From positions 3,534,001 through 3,598,000 of the forward strand of contig NZ_OZ242344.1 in NCBI RefSeq assembly GCF_965208485.1: a stretch of 64,000 bases of DNA. Direction: 5' to 3'. Positions 44,733-52,427 of this stretch are shown here, piece after piece. This DNA is from Poriferisodalis sp965208485. GTDB lineage: Bacteria > Actinomycetota > Acidimicrobiia > Acidimicrobiales > Poriferisodalaceae. The notes beneath the pieces were generated by a model. It worked only from the letters and a program-made list of their open reading frames with translations. It was not told the origin of the DNA and ran no database searches. Numbering within the stretch: position 1 is the first letter of the stretch; the number at the start of each line of letters is the position of its first letter. The position numbers and the translations under genes were made by a program.

Positions 44733-46268
44733 GTGGCGACAGTTGTCGATGAACTTGTAGCGGCCGGACCGTTGGCTCGCGCCGAACAGTGCCGCATTGC
44801 GCACGCCGAAGCGTCGGCTGACAACGGTCGGGCGGAGCTTGGGCAGTACTTCACGCCAGCTCCGATCGCGCGACTTCTGGCTGACATGTTCGAACCCGTG
44901 GAAGGACGGGTTCGCGTGCTCGATCCCGGTGCCGGTGTCGGGTCGCTTTCGGCTGCGTTAGTTGAACGAGCAGCCAGCGAGGGATGGCAGTGCTCTCTGG
45001 ACGTGACGGCCGTGGAAATCGATGATCGGCTACTGGAGAGTCTCGATTCGACGCTTACTGACTGTCGTGATGTGACGCAGGCGGCTGAGGGCCAAGTCGA
45101 ACACTCTGACTTCTTGACATGGGGCGCTAGCCGTGCAGCGCCGGAGATGTTCCAGCAGGATCGCCAGTCGTTCGATCTCGTCATCATGAACCCGCCGTAC
45201 GGCAAGATGCGCACAGCATCTGCGACTAACGAACGACTTCGGCGTCTCGGCATTCGCACGAGCAATCTGTATTCGGCGTTCGTCTGGCTTGCCAGCCGCT
45301 TGCTCGCTCCCGATGGTCAGCTGGTCGCGATTACCCCACGGAGCTTCTGCAACGGGTCGTACTTCAGGGCCTTCCGGCAAGCCCTGCTGGATGACTGCGC
45401 GCTTCGGGACATTCACGTCTTCGAATCTCGCGGTACGGCGTTTCGCGACGGCGCAGTGCTTCAAGAGAACATCATCTTCAGAATCGTTCGGTCGCCTCGG
45501 CGCCCGTCGGTGCAGATCGCTGTCAGTTCGGGTTCGGGCCTTGACGAGCCTCGCCGGCATGAAGTCGGCGCCGACTCCGTCGTTCACCCGAAGGACCCGC
45601 GACTCTTCATCCGGATACCTGAAGATCGCGCAAGCGTTGTGCTGGCAGAGCACTTGGGGGGCCTGCCTCAGACGCTGTCGGGGTTAGGCGTCACGGCCTC
45701 GACCGGTCGAGTGGTGGACTTTCGGTCGCGAGAGTACCTGCGCGAGGAGTGCGACGAGGGCGCGATTCCGCTGATCTACCCAGGGCACTTGAAGCGAGGC
45801 AGAATCGACTGGCCAGGCCGGTCCAATTCAAAGCCATGCGCGATTGCCGAGTCGTCGGCGACCGAAAGCATGTTCCTGCCGGCGGGCGACTACGTGCTGG
45901 TCAAGCGCTTCTCCTCGAAAGAGGAACGTCGCCGCGTCGTGGCGGCGGTGTTGGGACCCGGGGACCTACCGCGCGATGTGGTGGCTATGGAGAATCACGT
46001 CAACGTGCTCCATGTCTCGAATCGGGGCATGGAGCTCGATCTTGCATGGGGACTGGCGGCTTATCTCAACTCGACGGTCGTCGATCAGTTCTTCCGGCAG
46101 TTCAACGGGCACACCCAAGTGAACGCTGCCGACCTGGAGTCGCTTCGGTACCCCAATGTCGATTCCCTGCTCTCCTTGGGCGCCGAGGCTCGCTCAACCG
46201 AGTTCGAGCAAGCAGCCACGGACTCGCTGGTGCAACGTCACGTTCCTGCTCTCGAAGGCGTCCTGTGA
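44733..46268 (+). CDS. N6-adenine DNA methyltransferase, BsuBI/PstI-type
   Basis: The 511-aa protein has GQYFTPAPIARLLADMF (motif X/I neighbourhood), VRVLDPGAGVGSLSAAL (motif I) and LVIMNPPYGKMR (motif IV, NPPY). This is the gamma-class arrangement of adenine methyltransferases that pair with BsuBI/PstI endonucleases. The long C-terminal half would hold the target-recognition domain. The GTG start at 44733 follows GAGG. The adjacent endonuclease gene overlaps its stop, so this is the modification half of a former type II system. The methyltransferase looks intact and may persist as an orphan. Specificity is likely CTGCAG if the family rule holds, but I cannot confirm it. Confidence 0.85.
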   Translation: MATVVDELVAAGPLARAEQCRIAHAEASADNGRAELGQYFTPAPIARLLADMFEPVEGRVRVLDPGAGVGSLSAALVERAASEGWQCSLDVTAVEIDDRLLESLDSTLTDCRDVTQAAEGQVEHSDFLTWGASRAAPEMFQQDRQSFDLVIMNPPYGKMRTASATNERLRRLGIRTSNLYSAFVWLASRLLAPDGQLVAITPRSFCNGSYFRAFRQALLDDCALRDIHVFESRGTAFRDGAVLQENIIFRIVRSPRRPSVQIAVSSGSGLDEPRRHEVGADSVVHPKDPRLFIRIPEDRASVVLAEHLGGLPQTLSGLGVTASTGRVVDFRSREYLREECDEGAIPLIYPGHLKRGRIDWPGRSNSKPCAIAESSATESMFLPAGDYVLVKRFSSKEERRRVVAAVLGPGDLPRDVVAMENHVNVLHVSNRGMELDLAWGLAAYLNSTVVDQFFRQFNGHTQVNAADLESLRYPNVDSLLSLGAEARSTEFEQAATDSLVQRHVPALEGVL

Positions 46269-46857
46269 AGCCGCAGGCCAAACAGCGAGTCTCCGAAGCG
46301 AGGGAAGTCCTCAAGGAATTGGATTTCCCACGCGCGCAGAGCAATGAACGCTCAGCTCTCGTGCTCTTGGCCCTCCTCGGCCTGACCCCAGAACGACCGT
46401 GGGCCGAGGCCCGCAACCCGATGCTGGGAATCACCGAAATGATGGCCTTCATGCGGGATCACTACGAAAAGGACTACGCGCCGAACACGCGTGAGACCGT
46501 GCGACGTCAGCCAATCCACCAGTTCTGTGATGCTGGACTCGCCACGAAGAATCCGGACGATCCAGACCGTCCGACCAACAGTGGTCAAACCGTCTACCAA
46601 ATCAGCCACATCGCGTGGTCGCTGATGCTCAGACGCGGCACGACTGAATGGCCGGGTCAACTTGCGGCTTATCTGGACCGTGTTGGGACGCTGACCGAGC
46701 GCCTCGAGCGAGCTAGGGAGCTTCGCCGGATTCCGGTGCGCTTGCCCAGCGGCACTCAGATCTCGCTGTCCCCGGAGGCCAGAATCCGCTCATCCGGGAG
46801 ATCATCGAAGAGTTCTGCGAGAGATTCGTTCCCGTGAGCTTGACCCGCAATGGGTGA
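46265..46857 (+). pseudogene. BsuBI/PstI-type restriction endonuclease remnant
   Basis: The N-terminal helical domain of this endonuclease family is present (VSEAREVLKELDFPRAQSNE, RSALVLLALLGLTPERPW, NPMLGITEMMAFMRDHYEK). The frame is lost near 46775 within a CCCC run. With one more C it would read SPGGQNPLIREIIEEFCERF and end at TGA 46855-46857. Either way the C-terminal catalytic domain is missing, so the enzyme cannot cut DNA. The GTG start overlaps the methyltransferase stop. The lost part was replaced by, or deleted up to, the next chromosomal gene, whose ATG lies inside the restored frame. Confidence 0.75.
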
Positions 46858-47701
46858 GGGCGCGCCCGTCGATGTGGCCACTGTGCTCTGCCAGTGGGCC
46901 ACGGGGGGACTGGCCTACCTGTGGTTGACAACCCGGCGACGCGAGGTAGGGCTTGGCTACGGCTGGCTGCTGCGCTCGCTGTATGGGGCCATTGCGGTCA
47001 TCGCCGCGGTCACGGGGTTCGTGTTCCAGCCGAACGCGGTGCGGGATGTGGCCTGCATTGCGGTGTCGGCGTGCGCGTTCGCGACGTTGGCGCGCTCGGC
47101 TCGACCCGAAGCATCCACTGCGGGCTCTGCTGTGCCACATCAGGGCAACGGCAGCGACGGGGTCGAGTCACCGGGGCTTTCGCCGCGCCGGACGATCGAG
47201 GGTTTCGACCCCCGTTGGGACCTGGCGGCGCCACTGGCCGGCGTAGTGGGCGTCGTCGCCGCGGGGCTCGGCGCGAGCGGGGACGTCAACCCGGCCCTGC
47301 ACCTCGCCCGCGTCATCGCCGGTGCCGCATTCCTCGGCGTGGTGAGCGATTCGATGCTGCTCGGACATTGGTACCTGGTGCAGCCGGGGCTGCGCCGTGA
47401 GCCGCTGCGCGAGCTCGTGCGGCATCTCGGCGCGGTCTGGTCGGTCGAAGTGGGACTGCTGCTGTTGCCGACCGGCATGATCGCCGTGCTGACTGGCTCG
47501 ATCGATGACGGCTATGGCGGGCTGCTCGGCTGGTTCTGGGTTGCCTGCGCCATCACCACGGCGGCGCTCGCGGCGGTAGCCATGGCCGCGCTGCGAGAGC
47601 GCCAGTACGCGGCCGTGATGGCTGCCACAGGCCTGCTCTACCTGGCGATCCTCACGGGTTTCGGCACCGACCTCGTGGCCCGCCTCACGCTCGTCAGCTA
47701 G
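46850..47701 (+). CDS. Multi-pass membrane protein of unknown function
   Basis: The 283-aa protein has about seven hydrophobic segments (for example SLYGAIAVIAAVTGFVF, LAAPLAGVVGVVAAGLGA, VGLLLLPTGMIAVLTG and AVMAATGLLYLAILTGFG). A Ser/Gly-rich cytosolic or external loop lies at about residues 87-122. LLGHWYLVQPGLRREPLREL contains conserved-looking His, Trp and Pro residues between helices. I do not recognise the family. The gene probably belonged directly downstream of lipB-lipA before the restriction-modification genes arrived. Confidence 0.65.
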   Translation: MGEGAPVDVATVLCQWATGGLAYLWLTTRRREVGLGYGWLLRSLYGAIAVIAAVTGFVFQPNAVRDVACIAVSACAFATLARSARPEASTAGSAVPHQGNGSDGVESPGLSPRRTIEGFDPRWDLAAPLAGVVGVVAAGLGASGDVNPALHLARVIAGAAFLGVVSDSMLLGHWYLVQPGLRREPLRELVRHLGAVWSVEVGLLLLPTGMIAVLTGSIDDGYGGLLGWFWVACAITTAALAAVAMAALRERQYAAVMAATGLLYLAILTGFGTDLVARLTLVS

Positions 47702-47965
47702 TGAAGACCCCCATGACCCAGCTCGGGCACCGATTCAAGGAGGCAAAATTGCAGCACAGAAAGTCGGCGGTGATACCGTCCGTGCGTGAGCGCGTCGCGA
47801 GTTTGGTGCGGAACAGTCTCCCATGAGCCTCCGAAATCGCGGTGCGAACACGACTACTTCCGTGCGGCGTACACGTACGGGCGAAGATAGCGGATCCCAT
47901 CGCGTTGTCTCGATGGCGCCATTCGGCCAGTCGTACCTTGTTTGCAGTGGTTTGCCCAAACATCC
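47702..47965. other. Intergenic region without a supportable gene
   Basis: Short frames on both strands here lack recognisable motifs and ribosome-binding sites. The segment runs from the membrane-protein stop to the left MITE and marks the transition to AT-richer sequence. I see nothing further in it. Confidence 0.4.
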
Positions 47966-48065
47966 CTAGTGGTGCGTCGGCAATTTGCGCAGGGCCTGCC
48001 GAAGCCTGTTTCCGCAGGTCAGCGGGCCGCGACCTGCCCGCAAGAAAACCGCGACACACCACTAG
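47966..48065. mobile_element. 100-bp CTAG-ended MITE (type A, left copy)
   Basis: The ends are CTAGTGGTGCGTCGG and, reverse-complemented at the right, CTAGTGGTGTGTCGCGG, giving a terminal inverted repeat. The interior contains CCGCAGGTCAGCGGG and can fold on itself. A copy in the opposite orientation at 52319-52418 differs at one base of 100 by my reading. There is no coding capacity. Confidence 0.75.
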
Positions 48066-48088
48066 TCCATCTAAGTCCGGGCGGAGAC

Positions 48089-48631
48089 ATGGAATCTGAA
48101 GACCTAATCGCTCCCGATCTTGTCTTACTGCTATTGCACGCGCCAACCAAGTGGCCGGAAGCGGAAGGCAAGATCAACGGAATTACAAGGCTTGAGAAGC
48201 TACTATTTCTATTGGAACAGGAACTTGGGCAAGCGCTAAACGTTAGTCAGCCGTTCACATTTGAAGCGTATCACTATGGTCCATATTCGCGCGAGATTTA
48301 TGAGGCTGTCGAATTGCTAGAGGAAGCCGGACTTCTCTCAGAAGAACGTAGCCTCACCGACTCTGACCTCGATAGAGCAGAGGAGTTGCTTTACTCCGAT
48401 ATGGCGTCAGAGATATCTTATGAGCGACGATTCGAGCTGACGAAAGATGGCGCGTTAGTTGCCGGATATCTTGCACGCAAGCACGGATCGCTGTCTGATG
48501 GTATCGCCAACTTAAAGGATCGATACGGCGGACTCAGCTTACAAAACCTGATCTACCACGTATACACCGAGTATCCCGATTACACCGAGAAATCTGTCAT
48601 ACGAGACAAGATCCTGCGATCGAACCCCTAG
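48089..48631 (+). CDS. SocA/YwgA-like (Panacea-type) protein
   Basis: The 180-aa product has KINGITRLEKLLFLLEQELG and FTFEAYHYGPYSREIYEAVE followed by LLEEAGLL. This resembles the YwgA and SocA-type antitoxin (DUF4065, Panacea) fold, in which a helical domain often neutralises varied toxins or serves as a chaperone-like module. ATG 48089 is preceded by GGGCGGAG. Base composition is clearly AT-richer than the flanking chromosome. The stop codon TAG lies within the end of a MITE at 48628, which suggests that the original C-terminus may have been longer. It precedes three overlapping genes on the same strand and may act with them. Confidence 0.6.
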   Translation: MESEDLIAPDLVLLLLHAPTKWPEAEGKINGITRLEKLLFLLEQELGQALNVSQPFTFEAYHYGPYSREIYEAVELLEEAGLLSEERSLTDSDLDRAEELLYSDMASEISYERRFELTKDGALVAGYLARKHGSLSDGIANLKDRYGGLSLQNLIYHVYTEYPDYTEKSVIRDKILRSNP

Positions 48632-48734
48632 GAGGCTGGTCGGAAAGCCGCTGTTTCGGCGTTTGTCAGATGCAAACCCACAGGTCAGGGACTTGCTGTG
48701 TCGGCAAGATCCCCATTTCCGACCACCCTCCTAG
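48628..48734. mobile_element. 107-bp CTAG-ended MITE (type C) inside the cassette
   Basis: The ends CTAGGAGGCTGGTCGGAAA and (reverse complement of the right) CTAGGAGGGTGGTCGGAAA are inverted repeats with one mismatch. The core GCAAACCCACAGGTCAGGGA matches the type B element at 31623-31729. It sits between the SocA/YwgA-like gene, whose stop codon it contains, and the membrane-protein gene. Confidence 0.7.
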
Positions 48735-48752
48735 TACTTCTCGTCAGAATCA

Positions 48753-49328
48753 ATGGCAGATAAACTCGACCTCATCTATTTCATCGTCGGGCTGGCCATA
48801 ACAACGCTCGGCACCGTATTTTCATTGCTCGGATATCGCAGGACAATCCCAACAAGTGGATCACTGGAGGGATCCCAGATTGAAAGGCTCCGGAACTGGG
48901 TACGCACAACGACAGTCGATCTGTTCTGCGATAACCTCAAGGGCCTCAGTCAAATCTACCTAAAGCTAGAACCTGAAGAGAGATTGCGGCGCGAGTTTGA
49001 GCTGCTTCTAGGAAAGCCAGACGTGATTGAGAGTGTGCAGGTCTTGTTCGGCACACTTTCCAGCTGTGAGTCTTGCAAGCGCAGCGCTGCTGCATATGCG
49101 AGACTGCGAACCATCGCTGCCACTGTCGGTGTCGTTGCAGGCTTGGGGTTGCTCTTGCCCTGGATCAAGGTTGCGTTCGACTCAGATTGGTCATTCGGGC
49201 CGCTACACTGGATTGCCCTAACCATATTCGTCCAAATGGTGACTGCGGTGGTTCTCCTGACAATGCTACGAGCATCCGCGAGAAGCAAAATGCACAGCAT
49301 TTTTCGAAACAGTGGAGCCGTATCCTAG
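48753..49328 (+). CDS. Three-helix membrane protein in the AT-rich cassette
   Basis: The 191-aa protein has an N-terminal membrane helix (LIYFIVGLAITTLGTVFSLL) and a cytoplasmic helical domain with a CESC pair. Two more membrane helices follow near the C-terminus (IAATVGVVAGLGLLLPW; WIALTIFVQMVTAVVLL). I know no family; the layout recalls small membrane effectors in defence operons, though that is weak evidence. Its TAG stop overlaps the GTG of the next gene by one base, so the three genes from here to 50985 are surely co-translated. Confidence 0.65.
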   Translation: MADKLDLIYFIVGLAITTLGTVFSLLGYRRTIPTSGSLEGSQIERLRNWVRTTTVDLFCDNLKGLSQIYLKLEPEERLRREFELLLGKPDVIESVQVLFGTLSSCESCKRSAAAYARLRTIAATVGVVAGLGLLLPWIKVAFDSDWSFGPLHWIALTIFVQMVTAVVLLTMLRASARSKMHSIFRNSGAVS

Positions 49329-49750
49329 TGTATGGTTCAGAGTCGGAACTCGTGGCCGAGGTACAGAAGTGCGCTTGGCACCTGTGGGAGAATGTATCCG
49401 CAGTAGAAACCGAGGTCGCATGTCATGATCAGGCACGTATGGACATCTTGGTTCATGCAGATTCGCGTTTGATCGCCATCGAGGCCAAGTTGTTCCATTG
49501 GAACCGTGTCTTGGCCCAGGCCTTCCTACATCGGTATTGTGCCCACCGCACTTATGTAGCTATTCCGACATCGTTGGTGTCGGACTCTAGGCTCGAAGAA
49601 GCGCGACGATTGGCGGTAGGAGTTATTGCAGTAGAGAACGGAGAATGTGTGATTCTTCTTGATGCAGCGCTTGGCGATCCCTGTACGCGTGTTGCTTTGC
49701 GACTACTGGAATCAATAGCAGAGTGTCCAACTGAGGCAAGGGGCAGTTAG
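49328..49750 (+). CDS. PD-(D/E)XK nuclease-like protein
   Basis: The 140-aa protein contains RMDILVHADSRLIAIEAKLF, in which D39, E52 and K54 have the spacing of a PD-(D/E)XK nuclease core (D, then ExK after a beta strand). An amphipathic helix precedes it (ELVAEVQKCAWHLWENV), as in VRR and restriction-endonuclease-like folds. It is short, so it may be a single-domain nuclease or a structural relative. GTG 49328 was chosen because it overlaps the upstream stop (TAGTG). Its own stop overlaps the next GTG in the same way. Confidence 0.6.
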   Translation: MYGSESELVAEVQKCAWHLWENVSAVETEVACHDQARMDILVHADSRLIAIEAKLFHWNRVLAQAFLHRYCAHRTYVAIPTSLVSDSRLEEARRLAVGVIAVENGECVILLDAALGDPCTRVALRLLESIAECPTEARGS

Positions 49751-50985
49751 TGCTTCATTTTCTGGCTTACGGTAATTCGGATCAGGTTAGTTTTCGAGAT
49801 CCGGCGGTACGGTCTGCGTTCGACATCATGACCGTTCCGTCAACAATTGCATCGTACTATGCCGACGCAACGGCCGCATTTGTGCTTTCGTCGGCTCTGC
49901 CTTACATTATTGAGCCTCGTACTCCTCTCTTTCAGAATGTGCTCCAGTCTCCTCGGGCCTCGCATTTCACATTGGCTCGTGAAATGGGTAGTGCGGTTAG
50001 CTCCCGTATGCAAGAAGTATCGGTTCCTGGAGGTGAAGCGTCGCCGTCGTTTCCTCCGAGCTTCTATTCGAACGGTGTGTGTGAAGAAGTCGTGGCGTCT
50101 ATGGTCGCCTTTCAGAGAGACTATGGCAAGCGGGCCGACGAGGTAACTCAGCGACTTGATCGGTATCGGACGTTGCTTCAGAGGGCCGGTGGAGAAGCTA
50201 GCCACTACTCAGTGGTAGACGAACGTCGAGAACCCGAATACATCTTGTGTCCCTATTTTGCCGTTCGTTCTGATTCAGATCCTTGGATGCGGGTGATGGA
50301 GAGCATTTGGGCTGCGGCTTCAATGATGGACGAAAGCACAAGCATCTCGCCAGTGATATCGTATAGTGATGTTGATTCTTTGTCTTCGACGTTCGCCGAG
50401 GTACCGGAGAACCTGTCAGCAACGTTGTTCTATTGGGTGCCAGGATTTGATGAACGACGCGTGTCGCTTGAAGAACTGGAAGCAATGCGTGACTTCGTTG
50501 AAGAAACAGCAAGCCGGCGCAAGTTGGTAAACCTGTATGGAGGCTACTTTAGCATTTTGCTTAGTATAGTCGGGCTCCATGGCTTCAGTAACGGGTTAGG
50601 CTATAGCGAGTCGCGCGACTGGCCTACGTTGGAATCTACGGGCGCGACCCCAGCACGCTATTACGTTCGTGGGCTCCATGCATATTTGCCGACAGCCACT
50701 GCCACTACACTGATCGAGCATGATCGCCATTTTCGCTGTAAATGCGAGGTTTGCGACTCAGGTCGTCGGCTTCCGAATGATCTTTCGTATCATGAACTAA
50801 AGCGTCATTTTGCATTTGCACGAGCGTGGGAACTCAAGCAGTTGGGTAAGCACTCGCTTGCTGATCTCTGTTCTAGGATGAGAGATGATGCGAAGCGGTG
50901 TCGGCGAGTCTTAAGGGAGCTACCGAGGGCCCTGAACGTCCCCACGTCTCACTTAATGCGCTGGGCAGCTGTCCTCGAAGACTAG
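49750..50985 (+). CDS. 411-aa protein with CxCxxC zinc-like motif, possible Tgt-superfamily relative
   Basis: The start is GTG 49750, overlapping the upstream stop. The central part reads ATLFYWVPGFDERRVSLEE and KLVNLYGGYFSILLSIVGLH, then GFSNGLGYSESRDWP, as expected of a barrel with alternating strands and helices. Near the C-terminus RYYVRGLHAYLP is followed by RCKCEVC and His residues 13 and 18 positions later. The CxCxxC...His pattern and the preceding LHxYLP recall the zinc site of tRNA-guanine transglycosylases and DpdA-like DNA-modifying relatives. I regard this as a hint only. Sequence 50521-50580 has 25 G or C out of 60, far below the chromosome. No homologue is certain to me. Confidence 0.6.
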   Translation: MLHFLAYGNSDQVSFRDPAVRSAFDIMTVPSTIASYYADATAAFVLSSALPYIIEPRTPLFQNVLQSPRASHFTLAREMGSAVSSRMQEVSVPGGEASPSFPPSFYSNGVCEEVVASMVAFQRDYGKRADEVTQRLDRYRTLLQRAGGEASHYSVVDERREPEYILCPYFAVRSDSDPWMRVMESIWAAASMMDESTSISPVISYSDVDSLSSTFAEVPENLSATLFYWVPGFDERRVSLEELEAMRDFVEETASRRKLVNLYGGYFSILLSIVGLHGFSNGLGYSESRDWPTLESTGATPARYYVRGLHAYLPTATATTLIEHDRHFRCKCEVCDSGRRLPNDLSYHELKRHFAFARAWELKQLGKHSLADLCSRMRDDAKRCRRVLRELPRALNVPTSHLMRWAAVLED

Positions 50986-51033
50986 AACTCTGAATCGTTC
51001 GGTGCTCCATGATTCAGGTAATACCGATCGAAG

Positions 51034-51882
51034 TCAGGCGCCGGTCCATTCGGGAGGGCGTTTCTCGGCGAAGGCGCGGCCGCCTTCGGAGGCATCGTCG
51101 CTGGCGGCTACGAGGCGGCGCAGCGATTCGCCCATGCGGACGGCATCGGTCCAGCCCATCCGGGCGCTGCGCCAGGCGACTTCCTTGACGGCTCGCACGG
51201 CGAGGGGCGCACCCTGGCACAGCCGCTCGGCCAGCGTCCGGGCCTCGCCCATGAGCGAGTCGTGCGGCACCACCTTCCACGCCAGGCCCATCTCGCGAGC
51301 CCGCTCGGCGTCGACGTTGTCGCCGGTCAGCAACAGCTCCATGGCGTTCGCCCAGCCGATCTTGGACGGCATGCGCATGGACCCCACGATGGTCGGGACG
51401 CCGATCTTCACCTCCGGCATGCCGAAGATCGCCCGATCCGAGGCGATCAGAAAATCCGCGACCAGCGCGCCGGTGAGGCCGTAGCCAATGCAGGCCCCGT
51501 TGACGGCTGCGATCGTGGGCTTCCACAGCTCCAAGCCGCTCTCGTAGCTGTTGACCGTCGGCGTCTCGAAGAACGTGCCCGACCAGATGCCCGCCGAGCC
51601 CCCGGTTCGGTCGCGCATGTCCGCACCGGCGCAGAAGGCTCGGCCGGCGCCGGTCATGATCGCCACCCAGGCGTCAGGGTCGTTGTAGAACTCCAGCCAG
51701 GCGGCATTCAGGCACGCCCGCATTTCGCCGTTGATGGCGTTGAGCGATTCTGGCCGGTTGTAGGTGATGATGGCGACGTGACCGTCGAGTTCGTAGGTCG
51801 CAGCGGCCGTCGGCGACGTGATGTCAGCGGGAGCGGCAACCGCGCCCGGATTCAGCGGGGTAGGGCCAGAAGCGTCGTCCAT
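51034..51882 (-). CDS. Enoyl-CoA hydratase/isomerase family protein
   Basis: This crotonase-fold enzyme has VAIITYNRPESLNAINGEM, GAGRAFCAGADMRD (oxyanion hole) and KPTIAAVNGACIGYGLTGAL, and then FGMPEVKIGVPTIVGSM. It probably hydrates or isomerises acyl-CoA esters in fatty-acid or amino-acid breakdown. I placed the start at ATG 51882, which follows GGAGGT closely; longer frames upstream lack crotonase features. The length of 282 aa fits the family. GC returns to the chromosomal level here, marking the right limit of the foreign cassette. Confidence 0.9.
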   Translation of the reverse strand: MDDASGPTPLNPGAVAAPADITSPTAAATYELDGHVAIITYNRPESLNAINGEMRACLNAAWLEFYNDPDAWVAIMTGAGRAFCAGADMRDRTGGSAGIWSGTFFETPTVNSYESGLELWKPTIAAVNGACIGYGLTGALVADFLIASDRAIFGMPEVKIGVPTIVGSMRMPSKIGWANAMELLLTGDNVDAERAREMGLAWKVVPHDSLMGEARTLAERLCQGAPLAVRAVKEVAWRSARMGWTDAVRMGESLRRLVAASDDASEGGRAFAEKRPPEWTGA

Positions 51883-52031
51883 GACCTCCGTTCTACCGCC
51901 CCCGGCGCGCCCAGCGCCTGCCTGCAGGGGACTCGCAGGGATCGACCGCGGCCAGAGAACTAGCGTGACACCCGCTCTGCTGCGGCTGCGACTGCACAGC
52001 GACAGCACTCGGGACGAACGGGGACTCCAGC

Positions 52032-52100
52032 ATGCGCACTGGAGAGCAGTACCGAGCATCGCTCGCGGACGGACGTCTGACGTACTTCGAGGCCAACGGC
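52032..52100 (+). pseudogene. 5' fragment of an HpaB-like flavin monooxygenase gene
   Basis: The reading MRTGEQYRASLADGRLTYFE resembles the first 20 residues of 4-hydroxyphenylacetate 3-hydroxylase family proteins, which usually open with a GxxYxxSLxDGR motif. After about 23 codons the resemblance disappears, and a stretch without known features leads to a hairpin and a MITE. If correct, this is a truncated gene start. The evidence is one short motif. Confidence 0.35.
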
Positions 52101-52179
52101 ACAGCCGGCATTGGCCACGTCAAGGAGAAGATCTCCGAGACGATCATCCCCAACAGCCCGGCTGACGGGGGTCGCGAGC

Positions 52180-52200
52180 GCGGCTCCCGTCAGGAGCCGC
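52180..52200. terminator. 8-bp perfect hairpin
   Basis: GCGGCTCC and GGAGCCGC pair around the loop CGTCA. It stands between the HpaB-like fragment and the right type A MITE. No T tract follows, so it could be a terminator or part of insertion debris. Confidence 0.4.
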
Positions 52201-52318
52201 GCGGGTGGGTGAACCTTCCCGTTGTCGCACCAGTTGCTTCCCGCTCTTGTTCCCAGTTTCGATATCAATACGGGCTCACGGGCCGCTCGGGCCACGGTTT
52301 CGCCTGCCGGCTCAGCCT

Positions 52319-52418
52319 CTAGTGGTGTGTCGCGGTTTTCTTGCGGGCAGGTCGCGGCCCGCTGACCTGCGGAAACAGGCTTCGGCAGGCCCTGTGCAAA
52401 TTGCCGACGCACCACTAG
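52319..52418. mobile_element. 100-bp CTAG-ended MITE (type A, right copy, inverted)
   Basis: This is the reverse complement of the element at 47966-48065 with a single difference (GCACAGG against GCGCAGG in the same orientation). It begins CTAGTGGTGTGTCGCGG and ends ACGCACCACTAG. Near-identity implies recent movement or gene conversion. It ends 9 bp before the first ABC transporter gene. Confidence 0.75.
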
Positions 52419-52427
52419 CTTGACGCT

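Noticed and set aside
44733..46857. CTGCAG avoidance as support for a PstI-like specificity
   Set aside because: CTGCAG occurs in the window, for example near 4413, 4812 and 10661, so avoidance gives no support.
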